A stretch of 64,000 nt of DNA from contig NC_079884.1 of assembly GCF_029227915.1 (NCBI RefSeq), forward strand, positions 27,468,001 to 27,532,000, written 5' to 3'. The translations under genes were made by a program, and so were the position numbers. Shown one piece after another: positions 1 through 10,616 of this stretch. Every line of letters begins with the position of its first letter. Positions within the stretch are counted from its first letter, which is position 1. Source of the stretch: Hydractinia symbiolongicarpus (taxonomy: Eukaryota > Cnidaria > Hydrozoa > Anthoathecata > Hydractiniidae). The notes below the pieces were generated by a model that saw nothing but the letters and a program-made list of their open reading frames with translations, was not told where the DNA came from and made no database searches.

Positions 1-537
1 CGTACCAACATGTATTTAGCGATATTTTTCGGATATTACTAGGTTGCATCGCTTTTAACAGTGAAACGATTGACTGTGGGACTCAATTGAACTCATTTTG
101 GACTGTGACCTGATAAATGTGATAAATTAGACAATTGGACTCCAAGAAATAACATTCTTCTTAATTTGACATGATTGCCGCAACTCAGCTATTACACTGG
201 GCGCTGTGTTAGCGCTTCATTTAAAAATTTAGATAAATAAGTCATTCTTTACTGTGGGTCCAATCCTAGCCGTTATTGCGCGCTGAAGAAATGGCAACAA
301 TTTCAAAAACCACATTTCATTGACTTTCTAACAGTATCAGTCTGTTTGAGATACAACGGTTCCGCCACATACTCGTACCAACATTTACTTAGCGATATTT
401 TTCTGATATTATTAGGTTGCATAGCTTTTAACAATGAAACGATTGACTGTGGGACTTAATTGAAGTGATTCTGGACTGTGACCTCATAAATGTGATAAAT
501 GAGCGAATTGGACTCCAAGGAATAACATTCTTCCTAA
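1..537 (+). repeat. 373-bp satellite, left segment
   Basis: About 1.4 monomers of the satellite that fills the window, starting mid-array at the window edge. The landmark CGTACCAACAT recurs at 1 and 374, a period of 373 bp. Each monomer carries ACTGTGGG twice (for example 73 and 251), splitting it into parts of about 178 and 195 bp. The segment is closely matched by 4794-5330. After removal of the Helitron that follows, the two are 2237 bp apart, which is six monomers. It has no coding capacity. Confidence 0.95.
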
Positions 538-1062
538 TCTTATATATTAATTCCCTTGCGTGACTAAAACTGTGAGTCCACGACACGGAAATCACGGGTT
601 ACTTTCTTATGACGTGGCTGTACGCTAAAATTTAACTAAAAAGATTAGGGATGTACTTCATAGAAATCGCACATAAGGTGTAAATATATAACCCGCTGCT
701 AATAACGATATAAATATATATACCCTTATGCCAAAAAACTCTATGTTAGCATATATATATAGGTATCGCTACATATGAAACGGTATTAGATATTCACAAA
801 GCATACGGACTGTTAAATGAAGTTCCTAGCATAAAACGGAAATTGTGTTTACGAAAAAGATGGCTGTTCTTTTTGAGTATTCTCTACTCTTTCATTCAAA
901 ATAAATCTTTAAAAAAACATTTGAAGAAGAGCATGGTTTTATAAATTAATCATAGCAAGGTTCTGTAAGGTTTTTTCATGTTTTATTTTCAGTTTTGATT
1001 ATATTATTGTTGCCACACATGTTTTATAGCTAGCATCATAAAAAGCCAACCACCACCTACAA

Positions 1063-1102
1063 CTAGCTAGCTAGCTAGCTAGGAATATATATATATATAT
1101 AT
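1063..1102. repeat. (CTAG)5 followed by (AT)n microsatellite
   Basis: Five perfect CTAG units (1063-1082) are followed directly by an AT-dinucleotide run (about 1084-1102). CTAG is self-complementary, so the first tract can fold on itself. More CTAGCTA fragments lie at 1025-1035 and 1121-1185. CTAG is also the Helitron's terminal tetranucleotide, which may be coincidence. Confidence 0.9.
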
Positions 1103-1639
1103 GTAGCCATGTTCTTTATACCTAGCTAAGTCTCCAGTTTATATTTAAGTGACTAGCTATTAGCTGCTGTAGCTAGCTAATGCTAGCTTTAAACTAAAGA
1201 TTCCCAGTATATATATTCCCACAAAACACATCTAACGTTATTAACCCTGAAAATTTTAAACATTTTCCTGGGTTTTTTTTGGTTTGCGAAGTTCTTTTCC
1301 TCCAAATATTCTGAAAATAAAGTTCAGAAATTACTTATTTTTAAAATGTAAATTTAATTTGTTTCAAATTGTGGGCAAAAACCTTAATCAGCATGCTAAA
1401 AGAACTGACTTTTCTTAATTTAAAATTACAAACACAACCATTTTCTTACATTTAGTGTAAACTTTTGTGCGTATGGCTTATATTTAATACACCAAAAGAG
1501 CTACTTTGTTGATTTCAATTTTATACTCTTTGTAAGCTATTTTTTTCTTCTTTTTGACATTTCTGTTTTACCACTCAATTTTTACATTTTATAAGTTATT
1601 TGGAACAGAATGGTATGAAATAGACCAAAATACCTGATC

Positions 1640-2870
1640 TTAGTTGTTTTTAATTTACAGGCTGTGTCTGTGAAACCTTAAGGGGAACATTTGGTGGAAG
1701 ACAATGGCATGACATATACTGATAACTGATTTTTGTTGTGTTAGATGTTATATCTGAACCTTTTTGACATTTTATGTTAATTTTGCGAGGAAGGACCATA
1801 TATATATACACAGAAGAAGAATTCAATTTTACACCTTGCAAGCTTTGTTTTTCTATATTTTGTATAAATTCTTACTGGGGAGGACTCCGTGCAATATATC
1901 GAAATGACTGATCCTTCTCGATTTAAATTTGATGTGTTCTAAATCGTATATAGTTTTGGAAATTTTGTGTAAGATTTAATGGGTAAGGGCTAGATGCAAT
2001 ATGTCAAAAAAACTTTTTTTGTTGAATCAGAAGCACTCCCTACAACCATTCTTTTTTTTACAGTTTGTGAAGCTTTTGTGAGGAAAGAGTGTATGCAATA
2101 TTATCGAAATAACTGATTTTTGTTGCAAACTGTTTTTCTTTGGCATTTTGGATTAAAATATTGTTTTAGAGGGCATATGCAGTAGATATATGTACTGAAA
2201 TAGTTAAATTTTGCAAACTTTGATTTTGTCGTTACCTCTCATTTTTTACATTTTGATTAAACTTTTGTGGGAGACCTTCGGTATGCGAAGGACCAAAATA
2301 AGAGATTTTAGTTTTATTTAGAATTTGTATTTTGTGTTGCAAAATTGGTGCAAAAATTGACATAAAATGAACTTATATACAGATTGATTGCTGTTGTTTA
2401 ACATGACTCATTATGACTTATATATATATTTTATGAAAATTTGTGACAGAATACTATGTGAGATTTGAAATTTTGTTTACTTTATTGATGGTAAAACAGC
2501 ATGCAAATTGCTAAAAGGACTTTATTAATTTTAGATTTAAACACCGTTATTTTGTTGGCATTTTGTCTAAAGTTTGGTGAGGAAGGACTGTATGCAATAT
2601 ATCAAATAATGTTTTATTGCATTATAATTTGTCCTTGCAAATCCCTTTTTTTCACCTTAGATAAAAAATTCTGTCAGAGGCACATTTTATTGTTTATTTT
2701 TCACATTGTGTGTCAACCTTTGGCAGGGTTTGCAATAAACTAACTGATTTTAACATATACAATGAGAGAGATTTGTGTTTGACATTGATCAGCTTTTTTG
2801 TATATATGTGGCGTTTTGAGTGATTTAAATTTTATGGGTGAGATGTATGTTGAAAACTTCTTTCCGAATA
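1640..2870 (+). repeat. Degenerate ~90-110-bp tandem repeat inside the Helitron
   Basis: A weak phrase of the form GTGAGGAAGGAC-TATGCAATATATC-GAAATAACTGATTTT recurs near 1788, 1876, 1984, 2080, 2169, 2268, 2577 and 2720. Spacing is mostly 88-108 bp and conservation is low. It looks like an old minisatellite making up much of the element's 3' half. Internal tandem repeats are common in non-autonomous Helitrons. The exact unit needs a self-alignment. Confidence 0.55.
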
Positions 2871-3066
2871 ATTTTCGCATTTGTCAGATGGTCAGAGCAA
2901 GTAATTTTAGTAGATTTAGATTTTAAATGTCACATAAATACTGCAGTTGTTGAAAACCTTTAATTTTTTTGGTCATTTATATAATAATGCAGATGTAAGA
3001 TGCGCACTGCTGTATTGTTTGATTTTTGATGGACATATATCTGCTAAATAAATTAAATGGAATACA

Positions 3067-3093
3067 GTGGATTCTTCCACGGGAAACAGCTAG
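3067..3093 (+). other. Helitron 3' terminator: hairpin plus CTAG
   Basis: The stem GTGGA (3067-3071) pairs with TCCAC (3076-3080) across a TTCT loop. Nine bases later comes CTAG (3090-3093). Helitrons characteristically carry a hairpin about 10 nt before a CTRR end, where it is thought to signal the end of transposition. Confidence 0.85.
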
Positions 3094-6000
3094 TATGACA
3101 TGATTTCTGGAATTCAGCGATTACACTAGTATCTGTGGTAGCGCTTTATTAAAAAATTTAGATAAATAAGTCTTTTTTTACTGTGGGACCAATCCTGGCC
3201 GTTAGCACGCGCCGAAAAAATTGAGACATTCTCAAAAACTACATTTCATTGATTTCTTGGTGGTATCAATCCGTTTGAGTTACAACGGTTGCGTCACATA
3301 TTCGTACAAACATGTATTTAATGACATTTTTCCGATATTGCTAAGTTATATCGGTTTTAACAGTGAAATGATTGACTGTGGGTCTTAATTGAACTGATTC
3401 TGGACTGTGACCTTAAAAATGTGATAAATAAGACAATTGGACTCCCAGAAATAACATTTCTTTTAATTTGACATGATTGCCGGAACTCAGCGATTACACT
3501 AGGTGCTGTGGTAGCGCTTCATTTAAAAATTTAGATAAATAAGTCAATTTTTACTGTGGGACCAATCCTAGCCGTTGGTGCGCGCTGAAGAAATAGAGAC
3601 AATTTCAAAAACTACATTTCATTGGTATCTTGGCGGTATGAATCCGTTTGAGTTAGAACGGTTGCGTCACATAATCGTACCAACATGTGTTTAGTGACAT
3701 TTTTCCGATATTACTAAGTTATATCCCTTTTAACAGTGAAACGATTGACTGTGGGACTTATTTGAACTGATTTTGGACTTTGATCTGATAAATGTGATAA
3801 ATGAGACAATTGGTCACCAAGAAATAACATTCTTCTTAACTCGACATGCTTGTCGGAAATCAGCGATTAAACTGGTCCCTGTGGTAGCGCTTCAATTAAA
3901 AACTTAGATAAATAAGTAATTTTTTACTGTGGGACTAATCCTAGCCGTTACCGCGCGCTGAAGAAATAGCGACAGTTTCAAAAACCACATTTCCTTGACC
4001 TTCTAACGGTGTCAGTCCGTTTGAGTTACAACGGTTGGGTCACATATTCGTACCAACATGTATTTAGTGATAATTTTCTCATATTACTAGGTTGCATCGC
4101 TTTTAACAGTGAAACGATTGACTGTGGGACTCCATTGAACTGATTTTGGACTGTGACCTTATAAATGTTGTAAGTGAGACAATTGGACTCCAAGAAATAA
4201 CATTCTTCTTAAATTGACATGATTGCCAGAACTCAGTGATTACACTTGGCGCTGTGGTAGAGCTTCATTTAAAAATTTAGATAAATGAGTCTTTTTTTAC
4301 TGTGGGACCAATCCTGGCCGTTAGCACCCGCCGAAAAAATAGAGACATTCTAAAAAACTACATTTCATTGATTTCTTGGCGGAATCAATCCGTTTGAGCT
4401 ACAACGGTTGCGTCACATATTCGTACCAACACGTATTTAGTGTCATTTTTCCGATATTGCTAAGTTATGTCGCTTTTAACAGTGAAATGATTGACTGTGG
4501 GACTTAATTGAACTGATTCTGGGCTGTGACCTTATAAATGTGATAAATGTGCCAATAGGACTCCCAGAAACAACATTCCTTTTAATTTGACATGATTGCT
4601 GAAATTCAACGATTACAATGGGCGCTGTGGTAGCGCTTCATTTAAAAGTTTAGATAAATAAGTCATATTTACTGTGGGACTAATGCTAGCCGTTAGCGCG
4701 CGCTGAAGAAATAGAGACTGATTCAAATACTATATTTCACTGACTTTCTATCGGTTTCAGTCCGTTTTAGTTACAACGGTTGGGTGACATAATCGTACCA
4801 ACATGAATTTAGCGATATTTTTCTGATATTACTAAGTTGCATCGCTTTTAACAGTGAAATGATTAACTGTGGCACTTAATTGAACTAACATTGGACTGTG
4901 ACCTGATAAATGTGATAAATGAGACAATTGGACTCCAAGAAATAACATTCTTCTTAATTTGACATGATTGCCGCAACTCAGCTATTACACTGGGCGCTGT
5001 GTTAGCGCTTCATTTAAAAATTTAGATAAATAAGTCATTCTTTACTGTGGGTCCAATCCTAGCCGTTATTGCGCGCTGAAGAAAAGGCAACAATTTCAAA
5101 AACCACATTTCATTGACATTCTAAAAGTATCAGTCTGTTTGAGAGACAACGGTTCCGCCACATACTCGTACCAACATTTACTTAGCGATATTTTTCTGAT
5201 ATTATTAGGTTGCATAGCTTTTAACAATGAAACGATTGACTGTGGGACTTAATTGAAGTGATTCTGGACTGTGACCTCATAAATGTGATAAATGAGCCAA
5301 TTGGACTCCAAGGAACAACATTCTTCCTAATATGACATGATTTCTGGAATTCAGCGATTACACTAGTATCTGTGGTAGCGCTTTATTAAAAAATTTAGAT
5401 AAATAAGTCTTTTTTTACTGTGGGACCAATCCTGGCCGTTAGCACGCGCCGAAAAAATTGAGACATTCTCAAAAACTACATTTCATTGATTTCTTGGTGG
5501 TATCAATACGCTTGAGTTACAACGGTTGCGTCACATATTCGTACAAACATGTATTTAGCGATAATTTTCTCATATTACCAGGTTGCATCGCTTTTAACAG
5601 TGAAACGATTGACTGTGGGACTCCATTGAACTAATTTTGGACTGTGACCTTATAAATGTTGTAAGTGAGACAATTGGACTCCAAGAAATAACATTCTTCT
5701 TAAATTGACATGATTGCCAGAACTCAGTGATTACACTTGGCGCTGTGGTAGCGCTTCATTTAAAAATTTAGATAAATAAGTCAATTTTTACTGTGGGACC
5801 AATCGTAGCCGTTAGGAAGCGCTGAAGAAATAGAGACAGTTTCAAAAATTACACTTCAATGACTTTCTAACTGTATCAGTCTGTTTGAGTGACAACGGTT
5901 CCGTCACATATTCGTACCATCATGTACTTAACGATATTTTTCCAATGTTACCAGGTTGCATCGCTTTTAACAGAAAAAACGATTGACTGTGGGACTTAAT

Positions 6001-7523
6001 TGAACTGATTTTTGACTTTGATCTGATAAATGTGATGAATGATACATTTGGACTCCAAGAAATCACATTCTTCTTAACTTAACATAATTGTCGGAACTCA
6101 GCGATTACACTGGACCCTGTGGTAGCGCTTCATTTAAAAATTTAGAGAAATAAGTCATTTTTACTGTGGGACCAATCCTAGCCGTTAGCGCGCGCTGAGC
6201 ATATAGCGACAGTTTCAAAAACCACATTTCCTTAACTTTCTAACGGTGTCAGTCCGTTTGAGTTACAACGGTTGGGCCACATATTCGTATCAGCATGTAT
6301 TTAGCGATACTTTTCTGATATTACTAGGTTGCATCGCTTTTAACAGTGAAACGACTGACTGTGGGACTCAATTGAACTGATTTTGGACTGTGACCTTATA
6401 AATGTTATAAGTGAGACAATTGGACACCAAGAGTTAACATTCTTCTTTATTTGACATGATTCCCGGAACTCAGTGAGTACACATGGCGCTGTGGTAGCGC
6501 TTCATTTAAAATTTTAGATAAAAAATTCATTTTTTACTGTGGGAGCAATCCTAGCCAATACCGCGCGCTGAAGAAATAGCGACAGTTTCAAAAACCAAAT
6601 TTCATTGACTTTCTTAGGGTATCAGTCCGTTTCAATTACAACGGTTGCGTCACATATTCGTACCATCATGTACTTAACGATATTTTTCCGATATTACCAG
6701 GTTGCATCGCTTTTAACAGTGAAACGATTGACTGTGGGACTTAATTGAACTGATTATTGACTTTGATCTGATAAATGTGATAAATGAGACAACTGGAGTC
6801 CAAGAACTAGCATTCTTCTTAGCTCGACATGATTGTCGGAGCTCAGCGATTACACTGGACCCTGTGGTAGGGCTTCATTTAAAAATTTAGATAAATAAGT
6901 TATTTTTACTGTGGGACCAATCCTGGCCGTTAGCACGCGCCGAAGAAAAAGAGACATTCTCAAATCTACATTTCATTGAATTCTTGGCGGCATCAATCCG
7001 TTTGAGTTACAACGGTTGCGTTAAATATTCGTACCAACATGTATTTAGTGACATTTTTCCGATATTACTAAGTTATACCGCTTTTAACAGTGAAATGATT
7101 GACTGTGAGATTAATTGATCTAACTTTGGACTGTGACCTTATAAATGTGATAAGTGAGCCAACTGGACTCCAAGAAATAACATTCATCTTAGTTTGACAT
7201 GATTGTTGGAACTCAGCGATTACACATGGCGCTGTGGTAGCGTTTCATTTAAAAATTTAGATAAATAAGTCATTTTTACTGTGGGACATATCCTAGCCGT
7301 TAGCCCGCGCTGAAGAAATAGAGACAGTTTCAAAAACTCCATTTCATTGACTTTCTAACGGTATCAGTCCGTTTGAGTTACAACGGTTCCGTCACATATT
7401 CGTACCATCATGCACTTAACGATGTTTTTCCGGTGTTACCAGGTTGCATCGCTTTTAACAGTGAAACGATTGAATGTGGGACTTAATTGAACTGATTCTG
7501 GACTGTGACCTTATAAATGTGAT
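3094..7523 (+). repeat. 373-bp satellite, block between Helitron and LTR element
   Basis: About 11.9 head-to-tail monomers with 373-bp spacing (CGTAC landmarks at 4794, 5167, 5540 and 5913). Monomers vary noticeably. One variant reads GGCCGTTAGCACGCGCCG with GATTTCTTGGCGG; another reads AGCCGTTACCGCGCGCTG with GACTTTCTAACGG. The block contains the uninterrupted counterpart (5330/5331) of the Helitron insertion site. It ends at the target site of the LTR retrotransposon. Confidence 0.95.
7519..7523. other. Target-site duplication, left copy (GTGAT)
   Basis: GTGAT immediately precedes the 5' LTR and is repeated directly after the 3' LTR at 11461-11465. Without the element and one copy, the satellite reads AAATGTGATAAATGAG, the normal monomer sequence. 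A 5-bp duplication is usual for Ty3/Gypsy-type integrases. Confidence 0.93.
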
Positions 7524-7664
7524 TGTTATGAAATTGTTGTGCTTCCTTACTTATATTTTGTTTATTTCCTTAGATCTATATACTGTACTACTAACATATA
7601 CTCCAGTTCTTTATGTTGAATAAAGCCATTGTTTTGGTTCATTACTGTTATCACTTTCATGACA
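7524..7664 (+). repeat. 5' LTR
   Basis: A 141-bp direct repeat with near-inverted ends (TGTTATGA and TCATGACA, one mismatch). A TATATA box lies at 7577-7582 and AATAAA at 7619-7624. A start site about 30 bases after the TATA box would fall near 7610. Compared with the 3' LTR it differs by one T-run indel, one C/T change and a small change at the AATAAA. Confidence 0.93.
7577..7582 (+). promoter_or_regulatory. Putative TATA box of the LTR promoter
   Basis: TATATA within the 5' LTR. Usual TATA-to-start spacing (about 30 bases) predicts transcription starting near 7608-7612. That coincides with the first base of the self-complementary segment at 7610. It is a prediction from sequence only. Confidence 0.5.
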
Positions 7665-7665
7665 A

Positions 7666-7680
7666 TTTATTCAACATAAA
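7666..7680 (+). promoter_or_regulatory. Primer-binding region complementary to the LTR (self-priming candidate)
   Basis: These 15 bases begin two bases after the 5' LTR and are perfectly complementary to 7610-7624 inside that LTR. No obvious tRNA 3'-end complement (TGG...) follows the LTR. Tf1 and related elements use the folded-back 5' end of their own RNA as primer, and the predicted RNA start near 7610 fits this. Alternatively, the 15-bp stem hides the AATAAA in the 5' LTR. Confidence 0.55.
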
Positions 7681-7685
7681 ACAAG

Positions 7686-8186
7686 ATGAGCAAAGCATTG
7701 AAACCTTCACGTTTGGATATTGATCCAACTCCCCCAAAAGCTGCAAAAGAACGGAAACACTGGAAAGGAACATTCGATTTATTTACATTTATTACTGAAT
7801 GTGGGACAGAAGCACCTGATAAATTCAGATCTGTTATAAACTTTATATCTTCAGATGTTTTTGAATACGTTGAGGAGTGTACAACTTACGATCAAGTGGT
7901 AGAAACTTTAACAAAACTTTATGTAAAAACTCCAAACACTATTTTTGCTCGTCGTCAGCTGAGTTTAAGAAAACAAAAGCCTGGTGAACCACTTGATGAG
8001 TATCTTGAAGAGTTAAAGAAACTGAGTAAACATTGTAACTTTGAAGCAGTCACAGCCGAAACGTATCGATCTGAAATGATAAGAGATTCTTTTATTAATG
8101 GCTTAACTTCCAGTTACATTCGACAACGCCTTCTGGAAAGTACAAAATTGACACTAGACGAAGCCCAGAAAAACGCTGAAGTTTGA
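7686..8186 (+). pseudogene. gag: Retrotransposon gag, capsid part (stop-interrupted)
   Basis: The frame opens with ATG 21 bp after the 5' LTR and runs 166 codons to TGA at 8184. It resembles capsid (Gag) proteins of animal Ty3/Gypsy elements: a largely helical region, HWKGTFDLF near residue 25, and a conserved core with RRQL, KPGEPLDEYLEELKKL and RDSFINGL (about residues 97-140). Gag would form the intracellular particle in which the RNA is copied. The TGA is probably a mutation, since the same frame continues through 8187-8759 into zinc knuckles and protease without another stop. A CGA to TGA change would explain it, but this is inferred. The leader is very short and no separate gag terminus is evident, so gag and pol were probably one long frame. 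Confidence 0.85.
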
Positions 8187-8759
8187 TCCCAGAATATTCA
8201 ACCAACTGTCGCTGCAGCAACCGTTGAAACTGAATCTGACTCAGAGTCCGTAACGTCATCATCTCTTGCTGCATTGAGAAAAGGATTCAATCCTAGACAA
8301 GCAACTCGTAAAAAATCATGCTACTTCTGCGGTGGTGCCATGCATACAAACGGATCATTATGTCCAGCTCGAGACGCCACTTGTCATAATTGCTCCAAAA
8401 CCGGACATTTCTCAAGCGTTTGTCAGTCAACTAAAAACAAAGCCAAGGATTCTAACTTGTCAGCTATCTACTCTCCAACACTTTGTGCCATATCAGCTGC
8501 TTGCCCATCCAATCTTCGTCATGCTTCAGTACAAGTCACTATTAATGGTACCTCATTGGACGCTCTAATTGACTCTTGTAGTTCCGATAATTTTTTCAGC
8601 GAGAAAGCTTTCAAATCATTAAACATTCCAATGACTTCTTCGGATAAAAAGGTGTCCATGGCACTAACCTCGATGCAGTCTGCGGTGATTGGAAGCTGTA
8701 TGTTAACCCTATCGTTAAATGACCATGTCTACGAGAATGTCAAAGTAGATATACTTTAG
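8187..8759 (+). pseudogene. Gag nucleocapsid zinc knuckles and aspartic protease (broken)
   Basis: This continues in the frame of the upstream gag after its TGA. Two zinc-binding knuckles lie at about 8319-8423: a variant C-x2-C-x4-H-x5-C, then a canonical C-x2-C-x4-H-x4-C (CHNCSKTGHFSSVC). Such knuckles bind the element's RNA. A retropepsin-like segment follows, with ALIDSCSSDNFF; its catalytic Asp is at 8571-8573. The usual D-S/T-G triad reads D-S-C here, replacing a normally invariant Gly. That may be a disabling change or a family variant. The frame ends at TAG (8757-8759), but protease-like sequence (SDVILGYGF) continues in frame beyond it, so the stop is a mutation. There is no ATG near 8274, so this is not an independent gene. 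Confidence 0.82.
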
Positions 8760-8944
8760 AACCTGTGCAGTGATGTTATCCTTGGATACGGTTTCCAAAA
8801 ACAGCATAAGAATGTAATATTCGAATTCCGTGGAACACAGCCAGATCTTGTTATCACTGGTAAACAAATTAATGATACAAATGTTGCTGCAATAACCGAT
8901 GAACCAACAAACGTTGCAAAAGTCAAACCACCTTCATTGTTTAA

Positions 8945-9775
8945 AGTTTACCAGAAAATATCAAACCAATTGCTACAAAATCAAGGTTTTTCAACAAGGA
9001 TGACAGAAACTTTATTAAGAACGAACTTAAAGTGCTACTTGAATCTGGTATGATTCAACGAAGTAATTCACCTTGGAGAGCCCAAGTTCTTGTGGCGAAA
9101 GATAAATTTAACCGTCACCGTAAAAGGCTGTGCGTTGATTACTCACAAACAATCAATTTGTACACCAACCTTGATGCATACCCACTACCTCGTATTGACG
9201 AAACGGTCAACAATCTCTCGAAATACAAATTCTTTTCAACCTATAATCTCAAAAGTGCATACCATCAGATTCCGTTGCAAGAATCAGAAAGGAAATATAC
9301 CGCTTTTGAATGTCTTGGAGAACTTTACGAATTTACGGTGATACCGTTCGGTGTCACAAATGGGGTTCCCTGTTTTCAGAGGATAATGGACGATCTGGTC
9401 AAAGAGGAAGGATTAACAGACTCTTTCCCTTATCTCGATAACGTCTCCATTGGAGCAGTCGACGAAGAGGATTAAAAAAGAAATGATATCGCGTTCTAGG
9501 AAATGATTAAAAAGAGGAACATAAAACTTAACGGCTCAAAAACTGTTCAATGTTCTCCAGTAATAGACATTCTTGGGTACAGAATTAGTGACAAAGGTAT
9601 CCAGCCAGACCCAGAAAGATTACGTCCATTATTGGAATTTCCACCACCTTCAAATACTGCATCTCTTCGTGGAGCCCTTGGTATGTTCGCCTACTATGCC
9701 AAGTTGATACCTCAATTTTCTGACAAAGTTCGTCCACTTGCAGAAACCGAGACCATTAAACAAAGCTGCTATTAA
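8945..9775 (+). pseudogene. pol: Ty3/Gypsy reverse transcriptase (frameshifted, two stops)
   Basis: This frame opens at 8945, shifted relative to gag/protease, and carries the reverse transcriptase fingers and palm. It reads LPENIKPIA, KNELKVLLESGMIQ, SPWRAQVLV, RLCVDYSQ, YPLPRID, LKSAYHQIPL, FTVIPFGV and then YLDNVSIG. The enzyme would copy element RNA to DNA inside the particle. Two catalytic positions are altered. The motif A Asp is Asn (AAT at 9245-9247, in YNLKSAYHQ). The YxDD box reads YLDN (9431-9442), keeping the first Asp. In-frame TAA (9473) and TAG (9497) interrupt the thumb/connection region, after which LGYRISDKGIQPDPERL and SLRGALGMFAYYAKLIPQFS follow in the same frame. A frameshift near 9755 passes the reading to the RNase H frame. 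The copy cannot make active enzyme. Confidence 0.88.
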
Positions 9776-10616
9776 GTCTTTTAACGCTATTAAGACAGAG
9801 CTTGGAAGAGTTGTACTAGCCCCAATCGATGAAGACACGCCATTTGTAGTCGAGTGTGATGCTTCTGATACTGGTATATCTGCATCGCTAAATCAAAATG
9901 GTCGACCAGTTGCTTTGATGTCCAAAACGTTATCTAAAAGTGAAAAATGGTATCCTGCTGTTGAGAAGGAAGCCCTCGCAATCATTGAAGCTGTCAGAAA
10001 ATGGAATCAACTACTGTCACGTCAACACTTTACTCTAATAACCGATCAACGATCTGTATCTTACATGTTTGACAACCGAAGGCGCACCAAAATTAAGAAC
10101 AATAAGATACAGACATGGAGAATGGAACTCGGGGAATTTTCCTACACTGTCAATTATCGTAAAGGAAAGAACAACGTTGTTGCTGATTCCTTCACTCGTG
10201 CTCACTGCCTTGCAGTTTCAAATAACCTCGATGATATCCACATACAACTGTGCCATCCTGGAGTTACACGTCTCCTCCATTTTGTTAAAGCTAAAAACCT
10301 ACCGTTCTCGACCGAACACGTTAAACGTATTTGTTCCAATTGTAAAAGCTGTGCAGAGCTAAAACCTCAATTTTACAAAGGGGTGCGTGGAAAGTTAATC
10401 AAAGCTACTTCACCACTAGAACGAATGAACATCGATTTCAAAGGTCCTTTACCTTCAATTACTCGAAACAAGTATATTCTGACTGTTATCGATGAATATT
10501 CTCGCTTTCCGTTTGCGATACCTTGTCCAGATATGTCGACTCCTACTGTCATTAAATGTCTCGATTCAATCTTTACTCTATGCGGAATGCCAGGATATAC
10601 ACATTCAGATAGATGA
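9738..10616 (+). pseudogene. pol: RNase H and integrase N-terminal/core region
   Basis: This 292-codon open stretch continues pol after a frameshift; the ATG at 9738 is incidental. RNase H shows its acidic residues in FVVECDAS (Asp about 41), EKEALAI (Glu about 78) and ITDQRS (Asp about 103), and ends at ADSFTRA (about 150-156). Integrase follows: a zinc-binding H-x4-H (HIQLCH, 169-174) with C-x2-C (203-206), then the catalytic core with Asp 234 in MNIDFKGPLP and Asp 291 in THSDR. TGA at 10614-10616 falls where integrases normally have Gly after SDR. The core continues in the same frame at 10617. RNase H removes the RNA template; integrase inserts the DNA and leaves 5-bp duplications like the GTGAT seen here. 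Confidence 0.88.

Larger units (their letters stand above)
538..3093 (+). mobile_element. Non-autonomous Helitron inserted in the satellite
   Basis: This 2556-bp insert interrupts a satellite monomer. It begins TCTTATATATT and ends AACAGCTAG, matching the Helitron rules of 5' TC and 3' CTRR. A short hairpin lies 9 nt before the terminal CTAG. Insertion is exactly between A (537) and T (3094) without target duplication. The uninterrupted homologous site is present at 5330/5331 (CCTAA then TATGACATG), which fixes both ends. The interior is AT-rich and holds no Rep or helicase reading frame; small ORFs at 1650-1841 (minus) and 2501-2743 (plus) resemble nothing and look like chance. It would therefore need transposase from an autonomous relative. 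That family rule is established knowledge; mobility of this copy is inference. Confidence 0.88.

Noticed and set aside
1650-2743. Small ORFs inside the Helitron (1650-1841 minus, 2501-2743 plus)
   Set aside because: No Rep HUH motif, helicase motif or other domain; AT-rich DNA yields such frames by chance and they overlap the internal repeats.
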